In this document: one piece after another, positions 12,456 through 27,400 of the stretch
How the letters are laid out: every line of letters begins with the position of its first letter
How positions within the stretch are numbered: the stretch's first letter is position 1
Assembly: GCF_000524195.1 (NCBI RefSeq)
Contig: NW_020170387.1
Location: 1,138,482 to 1,202,481, forward strand
DNA: 64,000 nucleotides
From: Echinococcus granulosus
Lineage: Eukaryota > Platyhelminthes > Cestoda > Cyclophyllidea > Taeniidae
Direction: 5' to 3'
Program-made: the position numbers and the translations under genes
Notes under the pieces: model-generated
Told to the model about the DNA's origin: nothing
What the model saw: only the letters and a program-made list of their open reading frames with translations
Database searches by the model: none

Positions 12456-15400
12456 CTGTGAGGGGAACAAATATCCCACATATACAGTGAAATTTACAAT
12501 TCTACGTATTCGTATAGAGCGACGTCTTGTGTGGATGACAAATCGACTTACTTTATGTGACCATTTATGTGCGAAGTATACAAGATTCGTAAATACCTAT
12601 CAACGAAATTCGGGTCTTAAGTTCCAAACAAACACTAAGCAAAAGCTTTGCTAGAGGTCATAGTGTTCTGTCATACTTACCCACAAAGTAACTGAAAAAA
12701 AGTTGCAAATGCATTGATAAACTTTATGGCAGTGGTAATAACTGAGATTCATTTACCAACTGGCTTGAAGCGGCTGAAACACTGCTACTAGTAAGCTGTC
12801 ACTCAAAATCCGGTTGTACGAGTGTTATCTGCAACAGATCTCCCAACGCCTTTTGACTGTGTGTAAGGGAATGTTTCTTAAAGAAACCACAGAACTTTAG
12901 TTTACAAAACAAGTAGCATATGGTCCCATTCGGCCTAAATTGCCTGAAATGGACGAACAGCAATTCTTTTGATGTTATACCTAGCTGTCGTATGATGTTA
13001 ACATTAAGCCAGCATCTTGCAACTTCTGGCAATTTTCTTATTCGCAGCTCTTTTTTTCCATTTGTGGAGCCATTTAGGTCCTAACTGAATTATTGTCAAT
13101 CACAGAGATGGCGTAATGTACACAGTTTGTGGCAAAATACTACATAAAGATAATGATGGAAGTAGTTGGGTTTTCAGAATTTCAAGAAAATTCAGCGAAC
13201 AATAGAATGTGTGGGATCCTTTGAGGAATCCTTTTTTGCCTCAAATCCCGTAGGTACCGCTCAAATAAAGACTTTGCAGTAGCAATAAGGAAAGCAGACC
13301 CACTTCCCATAGTTGCACCTGGGATTTGCATTTTCAGCCTATTTGATGCAGTATTTCACTGAGTGGATAGGAAGTTGCTTTAGAGCGCAAAAAAAACCTC
13401 AAACGCTACCCCTCTGGCTCTCTTTCTACCCCTAGTGCTGATGAGACGCATTTAATGCACTCATAAGAAAAAAGGAGGGGCAATTTTAAGATGTGATTTT
13501 TCTGCTTTTCCCAGCACTGCCCCTTTGAGGAAATTTTCGGGACAGGCATATCTTGCATCTGGCCAGATACGGAATCTCAAACTTGTGATTGCAGCACTGC
13601 AAATTAGTGCCGGCACGTCTTGGGTGACTTTTGCCTAGAGATGAAATTTTTACTCAATTGTCTATACCATTGTAACTTTGGTATTGTCAGATTGAAAAGT
13701 GAAACGAATAGATATCTAAAAAAACACTACTGATTCTTGTTTCTATGCTATTCTACACAAAACTACTTCATGCATGGGATACCAGGAGTTTGTCCAAAGA
13801 TGGCGTTTGTGTAAATTATTTCAAGTTATTTTTCGAATCTTACAAAACTATCACGAATTTGTAAATGCTTTTAAACGGTTTTTCCCCATACGGCAAATTT
13901 GGTTGGTGACGGGATAAGACTTAAGAGAATGTGCTAGATTTTCGCCTAGCAATTAACACAAAATGGGTTTATTAGTGATATGGGTAGCTAAGAAGCTACA
14001 CTAGACCTTAAATCTTGCGAAATGGTAAGAATAAATCTCAGCCGAGGCTGTAGTACAGCAGACCAGACCAATGTTTCTGAGAATAAACCGGGTCACTCGT
14101 CATTTATTTGGCTCAGTTGGTCATCAGTGATGGTTGTTCCCTCTAATTCGCTTATAGTTATTTAAAAATGAAACCACTGATGGTGGAATAAGAGAGGTCT
14201 CACCTTGCGGGTTTGATTTGTCCCATTTTTCTAACATTGACTGTACAGTAGGTGACCCGTGGAAATTGACCGGTAGTCTCCCAGTCGCGTCCAGCTATCA
14301 AATTGTTGAGCATGTCTATGCCAAAGTAGGAGCTATTGCTACCGATGAAGTGCTTCATCAGGTAGATCTGCCCCACCGAGTTGCCTATAAAGAGGCATCG
14401 GACAAAGAAAAAGAGAAGGGTGATCTCGACATTTGGCCGAATGGAGCAAAAGATACGTTTGAGGGAGGACTTGACGCGTTTTTGGCGTGCAGTGGACTCG
14501 GAGATCTCCTCCAGAGTAGCAACTAGACAGGAAACGGCTTTTTGACGTAGCTCGCGGTCGGGGATCGCGGCCTCACGGGCAGAGCGCAGGAGGATGGGCA
14601 GGCGCTTCGAGCCTACCCGCCAGATTAGGTAGGGCACCCAGGAAAGCATCGCTTGGCCAGCCAAAACGATCACTATCCATTGATAGTAGCCTACATATTT
14701 CACCCGGTGCAACTCAAAGTCATCTTCTGGCACGTCTTCGTTCGGCAGTAGGAAGTAGGTATTCTGGATCCAACACAAATTCTCCGCGTACTCTTCCCAA
14801 GGATGCTTAAACTCCTGCGGCACCCAGCATTGGATAGGCTTTCCTAATCATACAAAACGCACAAGTGTACACTTTGTTTCACTACTAACTGGCCAAAACG
14901 GCATGATTTATCACGAATATATTAGCACAGATTGCCACTATGTCATCCAATGTGACATCTTTCAAATCGATCCCATTCATCAGCTTTAGAACGGATTGAC
15001 GTAAACTAACATATTAATAGGCATTCCACCACTTGGGATATGCAAAAATCAGCTTAAGGACGTTAAAATTTTTTATCTAAGTACACAGCAAGTTGTCAGT
15101 AGCAATTCACAACTCAGCCATTGCCAATTTCACCCATGCATCGTTAATTACGGATAGACTAACTGGGATTCACTTATTTTCATCTCTTAATACAAACGTG
15201 ACCTCTCTACAAGACACAATATCTTACAGCATTAAATGCCTAAACCATCTACTTTCTTCATTGAGACCATCTGCTGTTAATGACGCTGTCTACTTGGGAG
15301 GCTCGTAATCTTTAATTATCCCAAAAAAACTACCAAACAACTTCCCCTCCTGTCCCCTTTAAGCAAATAACAAACGAGATGACATGCATAGTGGATTGCT

Positions 15401-18400
15401 TCAAACTAATTTGGATACTCGGAGAAAGGTAGTGAAAATTAGACACTTAGGGGTAGGAGAGCATCATTTGTGTTGGGACAGTTGGTGAAAAAATTAAACC
15501 AACTTAGTGCCACATAAAATAACGCATTACAAATTTTTCTTACCTCAACATTGAGTACAAATGTTTTAAGCAGGTACAAAAGTACAAAAGGGAAGGAAAC
15601 ATTGGGAAAGGGCAAAACACTAACTAGCACTGTGGTCTCTGAGAGTCCACTAAAATGGTTGCTAGCTGTGATGTATTTCAATGCTGGACTATACAACTCC
15701 ATTTTTGCTTAGGCCAAAAAAACGCCTTTTGCAACTAACCACTTGAGAAGATGTTTTACCAATTTGTGTAATTATACCATCAGCAGAATAACAGTGACAC
15801 AACAATACAAACTTTAACAGGTGTTTTTTTTGGCGGACTTGTTTTTCTATGCCACAATCGGTCTTTCAAATTGCGTATCAATATATCCTTTAACGTCAAC
15901 AATACATCGATTATGAGCTAAGAGAAAAAAACCATATTAGTTTTAATGCAAAGCTAGGAAAAGTGAAGTGTAAACGCGACTGAAATGTGAGCCCTAATGA
16001 AACATATCCGATGTCTGCCTCACGTTGAGCTCACATTTCCAGCCACTATCACCACCGTTCTCGCGGAAATTCTTCTTCAGTCATTCCATCGATATTAGAA
16101 AGCACAGAGCTGAATTGGTGTTTGTAATAGTCTTCACACTAAAGCTTCCTGGAAGCCATGTTCTTTTTAGTTGAACATCAGGTTTCAAGAATTTATTTGT
16201 TGTCGTTGAACCAGAAAATACTAGAGACTTTATGTTAAAAGAGTCTACTCAATTTAATCTGTATAAGGTGAAGGATCTAACTTCATCTTCTAAATGTACA
16301 AGGTATAAACTTCACTAATCCACTAACGCCTTGATTTAAAGCTAAACATGTTAGAAATATCAGGTGAAGTGGATTAAAATGGGAAACCTAGCTGCAACTA
16401 TATAACCTTATAACATCACCAAAATCTACCGAGATTAAACAGAACGTTCACGTGAAGATGGGTGCAGGCATTTACTAACACGGAATCAAATTCAATGGAT
16501 AATTGAAACAAGCTAATAGCAAATTCCCAATTTGCCTACAAATTAAGAATTTACGTAGCTAAGGATATTGTTAAAGGCATAAATATCATATTGCAATTGC
16601 CAACTATTATCATTATTAGTACCTAGAAAAGAATCCTTTTCTTTTAAAAAGTTGGAGTAGCAATGAGTAAAAGCTAGCATGAAATAAATCAGCGCTATCG
16701 CATGTGAAGACGATTTCCAACCGCAATATTTCTAAAAACTTGATTTCATTGCAAACAACCGAGTAAAATTAGTTCAAGTTAAATTAAATAAGCGAATCAT
16801 TTATCTGGAGATGTGCTTTCTATGGATAACAGTGGCTTTTTTCCTTCCATTCGATTCGAGGACACTTAAATATAAGGAAATGAGTGTGACACAGTTGAAT
16901 ACGATGCCATTCTTCACGACGCAGGAGTTATAGATCTACTATGCAGGAATACCAGCCAAACTTCAAGCGATTGCTGTTTTACGAGGCGATTGTAATAGAT
17001 TATGCAACAAGTTCTTACCCAATTCAAGCTGCCGCTTTCAGTAAGGCAAAAAATTTCAATGAATCAACTTATATTGCGCTTTTTTCCTACACATATGCTT
17101 ATATAATTTGACGTATTTGTGATGAGAACTGAGAGAGTTAACTTTGAGCAATGAAACTGGAATAAATGCATTGAGCCGAGGCGAAGCAAATAAAATAATG
17201 TACCTAAAAGCGTTATTCGACTAGCATTCAGTTATGTAAGGAAGGATAATTTTGTAAATGCAATATCTTTGTTGATATAATTTTATGAGTAAAGTCATCA
17301 TTAATACCGTGCTGCTGTGCACTTTTCAGTACCATCTTGAGAGTCTGGCTTAATTACGCATTTGTTATTAAGTCGGAAGTATCAGCTATGTAACATTTAC
17401 TCGGTGGGATAGTTAAAACTTTGAAATCACTAAGACAGCTTAATGGGGTGAAAAACCTGGGTAGTTTAAGCGGTTGAATTCCATAGTGACTCCATACTTT
17501 GCAGCATCTAGTAGACCGTAATTCAATGAATTAACACTGAAAAATCCAAACGACTTTGCTTAATTTACAACGTAAAACTAAGCATATGACTTGACTCCAG
17601 AAATACGCTGTTTAAAAATATTACGGAAAAATTTGCTTTAACTCCTTGTACACTTTATCAGAGCTTAACATCTCCAGGCCTTAACAAAAAAACGTTCTAT
17701 CGCATCACCTCTTTCCATTCTTCCTGCAGTCATCCATTAAAAATCGTCACAAAGAGGAAAACGTTTTTAAAGCCTAGCGATCCAAATTTGATAGATTCTT
17801 CATATGGGTAGGCCTATTAACGTAATGCATTTTTAATTTTCCAAACTCTTCATTTAAATCCACGAGACTATAAATAGCTTTTCCATCAACCTCAGCGCCA
17901 TTTTACCACACGTGAGACTATATCGTAAGAAACTGCTTTAGGTTCTGTCGAATAAAACTGCATTCTTTTTCCCTAGTCTGCCCGCACATTCACTACTTTG
18001 TGTATCATTCAAAACTATATCTTTTAAATAATGTGTTTCTACGAAATGCTTGTTGCTTAGATAACTTGATTTTGATTGTTCGATGTTAAGGAATAGAGCA
18101 CTCTATTTTTCAAAGAAAACGGTACGCCGATCGGTTCTACAACTGCAAAATGAGGCTTTGATTTTATTCATAAATAAAACTCCTATCAAAATCTCCTTCT
18201 ATTTTAGTTAATGCATATAAATAAAACCTCTCATAAAATTAAGGTGTTTGCATGCCTTCAAATATCTTGTTCCAGCCGTGGCTAGTACATTAAAGAGCTG
18301 ACTCCATATTCCTGGCTAGGACTCCCCATCTCGATGATTAAGTTGACTGGAAACAATAATAGGTACTCATATAATGTACTATTTTAATGTAACCAATTCC

Positions 18401-21400
18401 TTACTGTATAAAAAAATATCGTAAGGCAAAGGAGTAAAAAAGTGAAATTCAAATGGTCGTCGCTGAACCTCTCAGAGTGACTTAGTGGTTTCGTCGACAA
18501 TATTGCCATGTCAAACCTCTTTTGTGATGAATTCCTTGTAGGTGTTAATTGAAGTCGCAACTTTTCCGTATTCAACTTTAGCCGATAGTTTTTGCTTGAA
18601 ACACTTCAGTTCACAAGAGCCTTCCTGAGCACAACCCACTGTAGAGTTTATAAATAATTACAAGATCATTTGTAATCCTTCCGCTGCCTTACAGCAGCGT
18701 CCCAAGGAGATGTTTGCATTTATTACCACCAAGTAAACAGACTTAATCCTGCTCATAAATTCGATCATAATCCCAAATAGTTAGTGATTTTTGTGTCTTC
18801 TTAGTTTTATTTTACAAAGAGGGTGCTGTGCAAGGGAGTACACGCTCCTTTTAAGTACTGCACTTGTAGGTTCAGCTACATTGCAGAAGTTGTGAAAGGA
18901 TAAGAGACTTACAAATAAGTTGATGTTTTACATTGAGGTGGTATGATATCTGCTTAATGTTGTAGCGAACGGCAGTTTTAGTACCCCTCGATGTTGTCAT
19001 AGTAGTAACAATTCATGGGTTTACAACATTGTCTGGCATTAATCAAACAAAGGGAAAAATTGTACATTTGTAAGTTGATTGCTATTACACTAAATGTTTT
19101 CTGAATTCAAACATATTTAAGGTAAATAGTTTGACCTTGCTGAAAAAATCTAACGAATAAAAAGAATTGCACGAATACAACGCTAGTCAATCCTTCAGAA
19201 AAGGGGTATTTACGTGTAAAAACTAGTTTTTATTTCCCTTTTTGACTTCATTTCAAAGCGGTTAATTGCTCAAACAGGATTTAAGTCAACTTGTCATGAA
19301 GGCATGAAGTAATTAAGTTCTGTCGATTTGGTACTGCCCAACTGAGCCCGCCACACCGGGAAGCAGTAAATCTGTCCATGCTCCTCTCACCAGGTGCAAA
19401 AGAAAACGCGATCAAAATCAAATGTCCAACAGGAAATGCGCGTGTTTGACTCCCTCTTGAAGGCAAGCGCTGCCGTAACAAAAGTGTAATGATAAGACCA
19501 GAGTCGGCACGCTCCTTTTTTTAATGCAACATACCTACACACACACACCCACATAAAAGCTGCTCCTCTAAATAAAATCCTGTACACACACACACACGGA
19601 GAGAGAGGGCAATCTATCGGTCCAGAAGAACGGAAGTGTACTGCATTAAAAGGAACACGGTTGGTGTAAAAAATGAAACCCGGCGGTTAGCCAAGTATAA
19701 TAAACAGAAACCACTACACAGTTGTGGACTGAGTTTTGACACACTTATTTCACTATTTTATCTCATAATCAAACAGCGAATTCTCTTGGTTAAGTGCATC
19801 ACCTGGAACAGCAAAATGGGAAGTAAAAAAAGACTTAAAACATGTATCCAGATATGGCTCAGCTTGCCCAAGTCAATATTATTCCATCGAAGTGTTTTAA
19901 AATTTGTGCTGCAAAATGCTTGCATTCTAGTGCTAGTCGCATATGCAGCGCTTTTACGTCTGATTTGGCCACGTCGCTGGGGCTCATTATAGGCACCTGT
20001 CACCTCATACCGGTTTCAGCACTCTACATTTTCCTACTACTCGCTCTTTGAACCAATGTTAGAAGGCATCTGTATATTCCAATGTGGATTTATGTCCGAG
20101 AAATAGACTAGAAAATAGGTATGGACCACCCATTAGTCGAACAGTCAAGTAGATGACTTTGTTATTAAAGATCCTGATATGTTATATTTCCTGGTCATTA
20201 ACCACTCCCAAAGAATCTGACCAACCGTTGGCTGTACGTTAAAATTTTGAAGACTACTGAACGTACCATATTTATTCCTTAGTACTACTTACACATGATT
20301 ACATCATCTTCCCCGGGTTTCTGGAATGATATTTGAGGCTAAGATGTGCACCATTAAAGTCAACATTCTAATAATCACTGGTCCTCAAGTTATTTTTTAA
20401 GTAATCACGCATACAGCATTGATAGCATAAAAACAAGAGCTTCTTCTTGGTTCTTTTTGAAATGTACAAGTACTCAGTGTGATTCACCATAAAATAAATC
20501 CACATATAAACCGACTAGGAATCTTAGGGGTTTTTGAAATCAGTAAGAGTAAAAGCAGTATTAAACAAATCTTTTGTGTTCATCGGACGTATAAAATTGC
20601 CTTTAGACTCCAGATAAATATACAGAAATACGATCACTCAGAAATTTCCTTCGTCTGATGGCAATTGTTGAAAGTTATGAGCTTCCGTAAAACTCTCTGA
20701 ATATAGCAGTCCAGGCTTCATCAGGATTTGTCAACTTTTGCATTGTCAGGCAAAACTCCCAAAAAAATATGCTTGCAGCTTTTGAGCCTCCTTTGGTTTG
20801 CCATTTTTTATGCTTAGACGCTTTCTGAAAATCATTTGATACGTATGAATTTCGTTTACACAAACGCATCTCTTTCCCTTTCCGCTTCAGATCCTGCCGA
20901 TTCGGTGGTGTTTGTTAGAAAGTAAGCAATTTTAAAGCAACTGGGTTTCAAAAATTCTCGAAAACCTAAACATTTTACTTCTTGCCTACAATGCTTATAC
21001 AAGATTTGTCCATTCATTTTACCGCATCCACATTCTAAAACATCCTGCAAAAGAAGTAATATGGAAGCTGATCCTGACGTGTGAAATCATTGCTTGCGTG
21101 GAAGAGAGGCTGGCTGGTGGTCAGTGCGGGAATGCATGGCAGGGACAGTGAAAAAAAAGTATTCCACATTGCAGGTCGTTTTTTAATCAAAAAACATTAA
21201 ATAAGTTTGCAAAACCTTTACACACTTATGCAAATTCACTTTACTTCTGATGGTATGTTTAAAGACCCTCTAATTAGGCACATTATTTCATATTGGTTCG
21301 GAATATTTGACCAGTGACGGTCAAGAAAGGAATATTTAAATAGTGTTGACTATCCAAATGCATAAATCCCTTGAAAAAGTGTAATTAAAGCGTATGCTTT

Positions 21401-24400
21401 GCTTGCCAGACACCTTCTCAAATTCATTGAGTTTCCATCAAGTTCTTTCACTCAGAGTTGCGGCAAGGGAGAGATGATATCTTACGAGCAGGAAAATCAT
21501 CAGTTGCACAATCTTCGCCACCTTTCCACACGCAAAGGGCAAGCACAGGGATTTTGAAACAAAAGGCAACACGTAACCCCTTTAACGACTTCGGTGATGA
21601 AGATCAAAATGTCATCTACGAGATTTTACGATTGGCTTAATTGAATGCTACAACTACAATTCTGTCGGAGCAATGCCTTATGACCTCCATTGTAACTCGT
21701 CCGATAATATTATCCAATCATTAAATAAATTATACAAAGCCCAAATTTTTACTTATTCCTGTTTAAAATATGGATTTGAAAATGCTTAGTGACTTGATTT
21801 CTGTGAGGAATTGAAAGAATTAGTGGAATAAATTACTGGGTAAGGATCTCTGATATAATGCAAACGAAGTTAAAGTCCCTTTCTCTGTTATGCAATAGGA
21901 GGCATGTAAATGGGCTCTGCAGCGTGGCTTCCTCATCATTTAATTAAGAGCCTCGTAACTTATCCTCCTGGCCGCGAAGTGTGTAATAGCGCCTGCGTGT
22001 AGCCCCGAGCTGTTAAACTGCTTAATGTAGGTGGACTGTTTTGCTGGGCAAATATATCAAATATATTTGATATATCAAATATATCAATTTCAACTGAAGT
22101 CTATTTTAATTGTGTTTGCCTCTACTATCAACGCCGGTAATATCCATTCTTCTGAAGCCAAAAATAAAGTTTGTCACGAGAACGTTAATTAATGGAAAAG
22201 TGAATCGATGTAGTTATATGGTCCCCGGTTGTCATTAAGTGCTGCATAATCGTACCAGAGGATCAAGTTAGCTCGAAAGCTAAACACTCTAATTGACATT
22301 CAAAATGGTGTCTGATTTTGATTGAAAAATGTACAATTTGCAAGCCGCTGAAGAAAAGGTTGTATTATCGATGCAGTACGGGTACATGAAGCTGATGAGT
22401 CTCGTGCCCTAAACTTGGTTTTCTGATTCCCATTGTACATTGTAGATTTTTATACTCAAGAAGAAAAAGTCTAATTATTTCTTCCACCTTTTTGTTAGTT
22501 TCTCCACTCAAGGTCTTAATAGGTAGAGCCTCTAAAGTTATTGTGGACAGTTTTGCATCTATCACAAGAGAATATTGGTTGTGCGTTAAAAGAGGTAAAT
22601 TTTATTTTACCTTTTGCTGCTTATTGCATTCTATGAACTTCGGGCAACTGTGCTAATGAAAGCAGATGCGGTTGACCCTGCTACCATTCCATTATTAGCG
22701 ATGAAAGATTATCCAGATGTATGAAACATATCTAGGGACAAACAAAAACCAATTCCTTGTTTTACGAATTCCTTTCACCATGTTGAATGACTGTGATTGT
22801 GCCAGAAAATTTGTAACAACTCAATAAAAACTGTTAAACTACAGGACTAAAGATGCCAAAAGCTGCGTACCTAAATTATTAAGACAAATGACAAAATATT
22901 AGCCAAAAAAGGTGAAGTCTGAGGCCATTCCTTGTTTACACTTTCACTAGGAAAGGCTCATTCCGACGTGTCGCTTTGTTCATCGGTCTAAAAACCTAAT
23001 TAGGACCAAGCAGTCTTAATGTAAGACATCAAAAATATCAATTACTTTTAAATCTCTGGGTAATTTTATAAGCGTGCCAAAGTGACTGTCTTAATGAAAT
23101 CCCTACACTATGTGTAGTCGTGGATATCGCAGTCGTCGAGACCAGCGACAGAGCTTTCGTGATTGTCACTACCATCATCAACGCTGCAAAAGTGATGGCC
23201 TAAAGGGAGGGGGACGCATAGAGGCAGGACATGGCACCCGGTCACAAGGGGCATGCGCGTTCATCGGTGCTGACCGTGGAGCAATGAACTGCCACTAGCT
23301 GCTACTTGGGCACACACACAAACTCCACCCATGATGGTGACACTCAATCGTAACAGCAGAAATCGCTAACACTCAAACGACACCGTTCCCGAGTGATTCG
23401 CCAAAACACATGTTCAAATGTGTAGTGAAAAGGTTATCATTCTTATGGTTTTCCAACTCTGAAAAATTGCTCTGAGCCTTCATATGATGCATCGTGTGAC
23501 CATTTTAAAACTGGTAGTGAATTTCGAAATGTGAGGAAGGTTCATGAAATCCTTCGCAGCAACTATCACGCTTTAGTCGTTTATCAGAATTCTTTAAATA
23601 AGAATTATAAAGATACCTTTTCTGGTTAAAGCGATTTTCCTTCTCAAAAGTGTTAGCCAATTTCCTTGGTAGTTATCAGTCAAGATCAAAGGCAATTTTT
23701 GTAAGTAAAAGCGTAACAATATAACATCATTGTCTTTCATTTGTGTCGCTTGATGAGAGGTTTTATGTGCACTTTGATTTCAGCAATACCTGTATAAAAT
23801 CCATCAATTCTTTGGCCTTATGACCTTAAAAGCCACTCATGTATCGGTCTTGTATTTTGTGATGACAGGTTTTAACAAACCTTTAAAGCTGATTTAAAAG
23901 GCCTAATGAACTTGGGTAAAGGTACAAGTTGGTTATTGCTTTAGCTTTAAGCACAAGTCGTTGCCGCATGCACTTCATTTTAGCAGGTTCTCAAAGCAAC
24001 ATCGATGTCGAACCCCCTTGGGATTAGATGAGTGTTAAAGCTCTTACAATAATATAAGTCCATGTATATAAACACAGATACTCTTAAATAATTTTGGTAG
24101 CCCGAGATTCAGCAGCAGCAGGAGCAAAACTGCGCAAATTCAACTTTGGACTGACTGCAAGGATCGACACTGGCTACTCGTGGCACCTGAATAGAAGCAT
24201 GTGTGGTGTCTCGCTTGTTAGCTACAATAGTTAATTAAAATCATTGCCGACTCTGATATCGCTTTGATGGGTAGACAGTACGAGTATCATTTCACTAACG
24301 TCCACTCAGAGCCACTGTCAAGTCAAATTTGCCAGCACTTTGATTGTCATCCAAGGGATTTGGTTAACTCTACTTGTTTTTTTAATGAAGTGGAGGTAAA

Positions 24401-27400
24401 AATTAACGATTGACTTGTAGTTCTGCCAGCTTAGTTATATCTACTTGCTTGTAGTAGATGCCATTGAACAGACCATTTAGTGGTAAATGGTATATGTTGT
24501 TGAGTCTTTGATAGATTCGACTTCTATCTGTTGAAAGAGACGAGAAAAGTTACAAATGAAGGATGACTTAAGGGACCATCTAAAAGATACTACGGTTAGA
24601 TTTTCTATCATGTTCAACTTAAGAAAAATACTGGGATTTCGAATTTCGCATGCCCAGCCTGTTTTACGCTCACCCTAAAGTGATCATTTTTACGGAGCTT
24701 TCAGATAGATCAGGAAAAACAGGCACTCAGGATGTTCTCAGATGGCAATGTTCGCAATTGCTTCAAAAAATTTTCGCTGACTAAACGAAGATGGTTAATT
24801 TAGCCAAGTCAAGAAGGTAGTCGCACCGTTGGGACCAATATCTGGAATTTTCAAAGATGTGATGCAATTCCAACTGCAACGCCAAAGGTTTCAGAACCGC
24901 ATCAGTGAACCAAGTAGCATCTAATTAAACCATAATTCGATTCTAAATTTGCCACGAGCTTTTTGATTTACCTTTTGTGGTTAAGAGAGCTACAAGCAAC
25001 AATTACACTTTCTCACTCTATGTTCAGCGGATAAAATTTATTAATTTTGCCAATCTGTCAAAATTCTTGAAAAATTTTGTGGCATTATGCAACAAGTGTT
25101 CCACGAGATATGGGACACGAAAATGATTATGAATGTTATATCTCAAAGCGTTGGAAACGACAGAGAAATTCACACGCATACTTTAGAAGATATCCGCCAA
25201 CGTACGACTCAAAAATATTTAGTGGTTGAAAATGGAAGGCGGACGCTCAAACTACTTTTTCTACAGAGATTCGTAAAACAGCCTTCTTGCCTTCCTTCTG
25301 ATGTTATATGACAAAACTGTTGACGGACATAGTTGGGGAAGTTGAACTAAGCACGCCTATTCGCAGAAACCCTGATAAATACCTTCAACTATAAACCATG
25401 GAGATGATAAGTAGAACATGAGGTAATTGATGAATATCGCTGCAAGCAGATGTTGATTCACGGGTGTGCGTTACTATACACCAAGTAGAGACCCAATGGT
25501 GGATCTGAAATCTTATTCCAAGGTAATAGCAGTGCTGCCTAGAAAGTTTGTTGCGATAAAAGGATTGCAGCTGACGAGGAGGTTAAAGTAAGTGTGAGAG
25601 ACTATCAATTCACCGATTGTTCACGTTAGTGTTTGAGATGGCTTTTGGATCTGGGACACAAGGAACTCATTTTTAATACTTTGTGTATTTCAGCTGTTCC
25701 AGTTTTTGCTATTGATTGAATTAAGTTAGAAAATTTGCATGGAATCTTTAGTCATTTGCACTCATTTCATTTGCCTTTACCCATGAGTTGACCCGGATTC
25801 AAAAACTAGACAGCAAAAGAACCACTGTACAAATTACTAATCTTATGCTTATTCCTCTTAGACTACGGTTGAAAAATAAGATAATGTTTTTGTCAAAAAA
25901 AATCACTATCGTTTTCATCGTGCTGCATCATATCAAAACCCTTGTCTACTTCCGTGGTATTTGTTTTGCGGCTCTTGAATTCCCGTAGTGTATGTTATGC
26001 ACCAAATAGATATTCTGGGAATTCTATGAAGTAAGCTCAAGCCTGAGCCACCAGGTAAGTGAAAATCCTTCATTTGAACTAGCTAAGGTAAAGTTCTAGA
26101 TTTTATAGATTGAGATTACTCTCTGATTGGGTTATTTAGTTTCCCGTCTTGTACTTCGAATTCAAATGATTTATTAAAAACAACGAATCTCAAATACCAT
26201 GCACGTCTATAAGGAACGAGGGTCCTAGCTAAACTTTTTGACTACTTTCCAAAGCCATCGCGTCCAGGGCATTGTTTCAAGTCTGTTTAATGGCATCCTT
26301 TCGTATTCAAGTCAGTCGCTGAATGTAAAGCGCATTGCATGGTAATAATATTTCACTACAGTCAGATCCTCTTACTGGGTGTTTAGACACCCCCGATACA
26401 TAAAAATAGGCATACGTATTTGGATATTTCCATTCTGAAGATTTCAATCGCAGTATTTTCTGTTATTGCGTGATTAAAAACGATCGGAAGTAGGCTACTT
26501 AAGACGTAATGGGAGGAAAGTTATATTATGCGAAGGCAAAGTCTAGGTAGTACATTCGCGATCGCACTACTCATTTGCAATATTTTATGACCCTTTAGGG
26601 TTTAGCACACCTGCTACAGTTCGTTCGGTATCTCTTTAAATGTGGCACTGTAAAAAGCTAAAAATTCTACGAAACACTTGGGCGAGCAGGTGTTTATAAT
26701 TTGTTACACTAGGTAGCGAAAAGACACCAAAGGTTTTTTTCATCAGATGCACTTAAACTATGAAATAAGCGTATTAATTTTGCTATCCTGTAAAATTACT
26801 TCCATTAATTTAAGTGTTTATAGTTTTGTACCCTTCTTTGAACTCCAATTTGACGAGGGATAACGAGTGGCAATAGTTCACCTAACTTCCTTCAGGTTTG
26901 TCACCTAAGTGAAGTAGGAGATGGGCCCTCCTTTTTTACGTTTACGAGATATCTTAGTGATAAATCTGGAAATCACCAAAGCTATTGATACACGATGCTG
27001 TGTAGATAGAGGGGTGGGGAGCTGCCTCTAAAGAGACACTCGTGGCAGGCAGTAACTGCTTCTCGTGCATCGCACTCAGAATTTCGGTGGCGAGAAGTTT
27101 CAGTGCTCCTATCGATAGCCATCTACAGCAAGTCATCAGCACAAAAGTTCGGCAGCAGTAATAAAATTCACGAACGCACTAAAAGTTACTTCGACTCAGG
27201 AATTCGGCTGCCTCTGGCTACTTATGCTTTCGACGTAATCCGGTGTGACGTTTTGAGGTATGTCACCCCTCTTGACTGGATTTTATTAACTCTGGATGCA
27301 CTTGGGGTCGTAATTACCACTCTTCGAAAAGTATTCTGCGGAATAAACTTTATGATGGTATCCACCGAATTCTATAAGCAAAATGCATTCTCTCGCCCGT

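Noticed and set aside
12122..12490. 122-codon plus-strand open frame
   Set aside because: Antisense shadow of innexin exon 3, with no motif of its own.
14218..14526. 102-codon plus-strand open frame
   Set aside because: Antisense shadow of innexin exon 2.
19636..20051. overlapping open frames on both strands (118, 69 and 81 codons)
   Set aside because: Three mutually exclusive frames are open with no splice sites or motif to choose between them.
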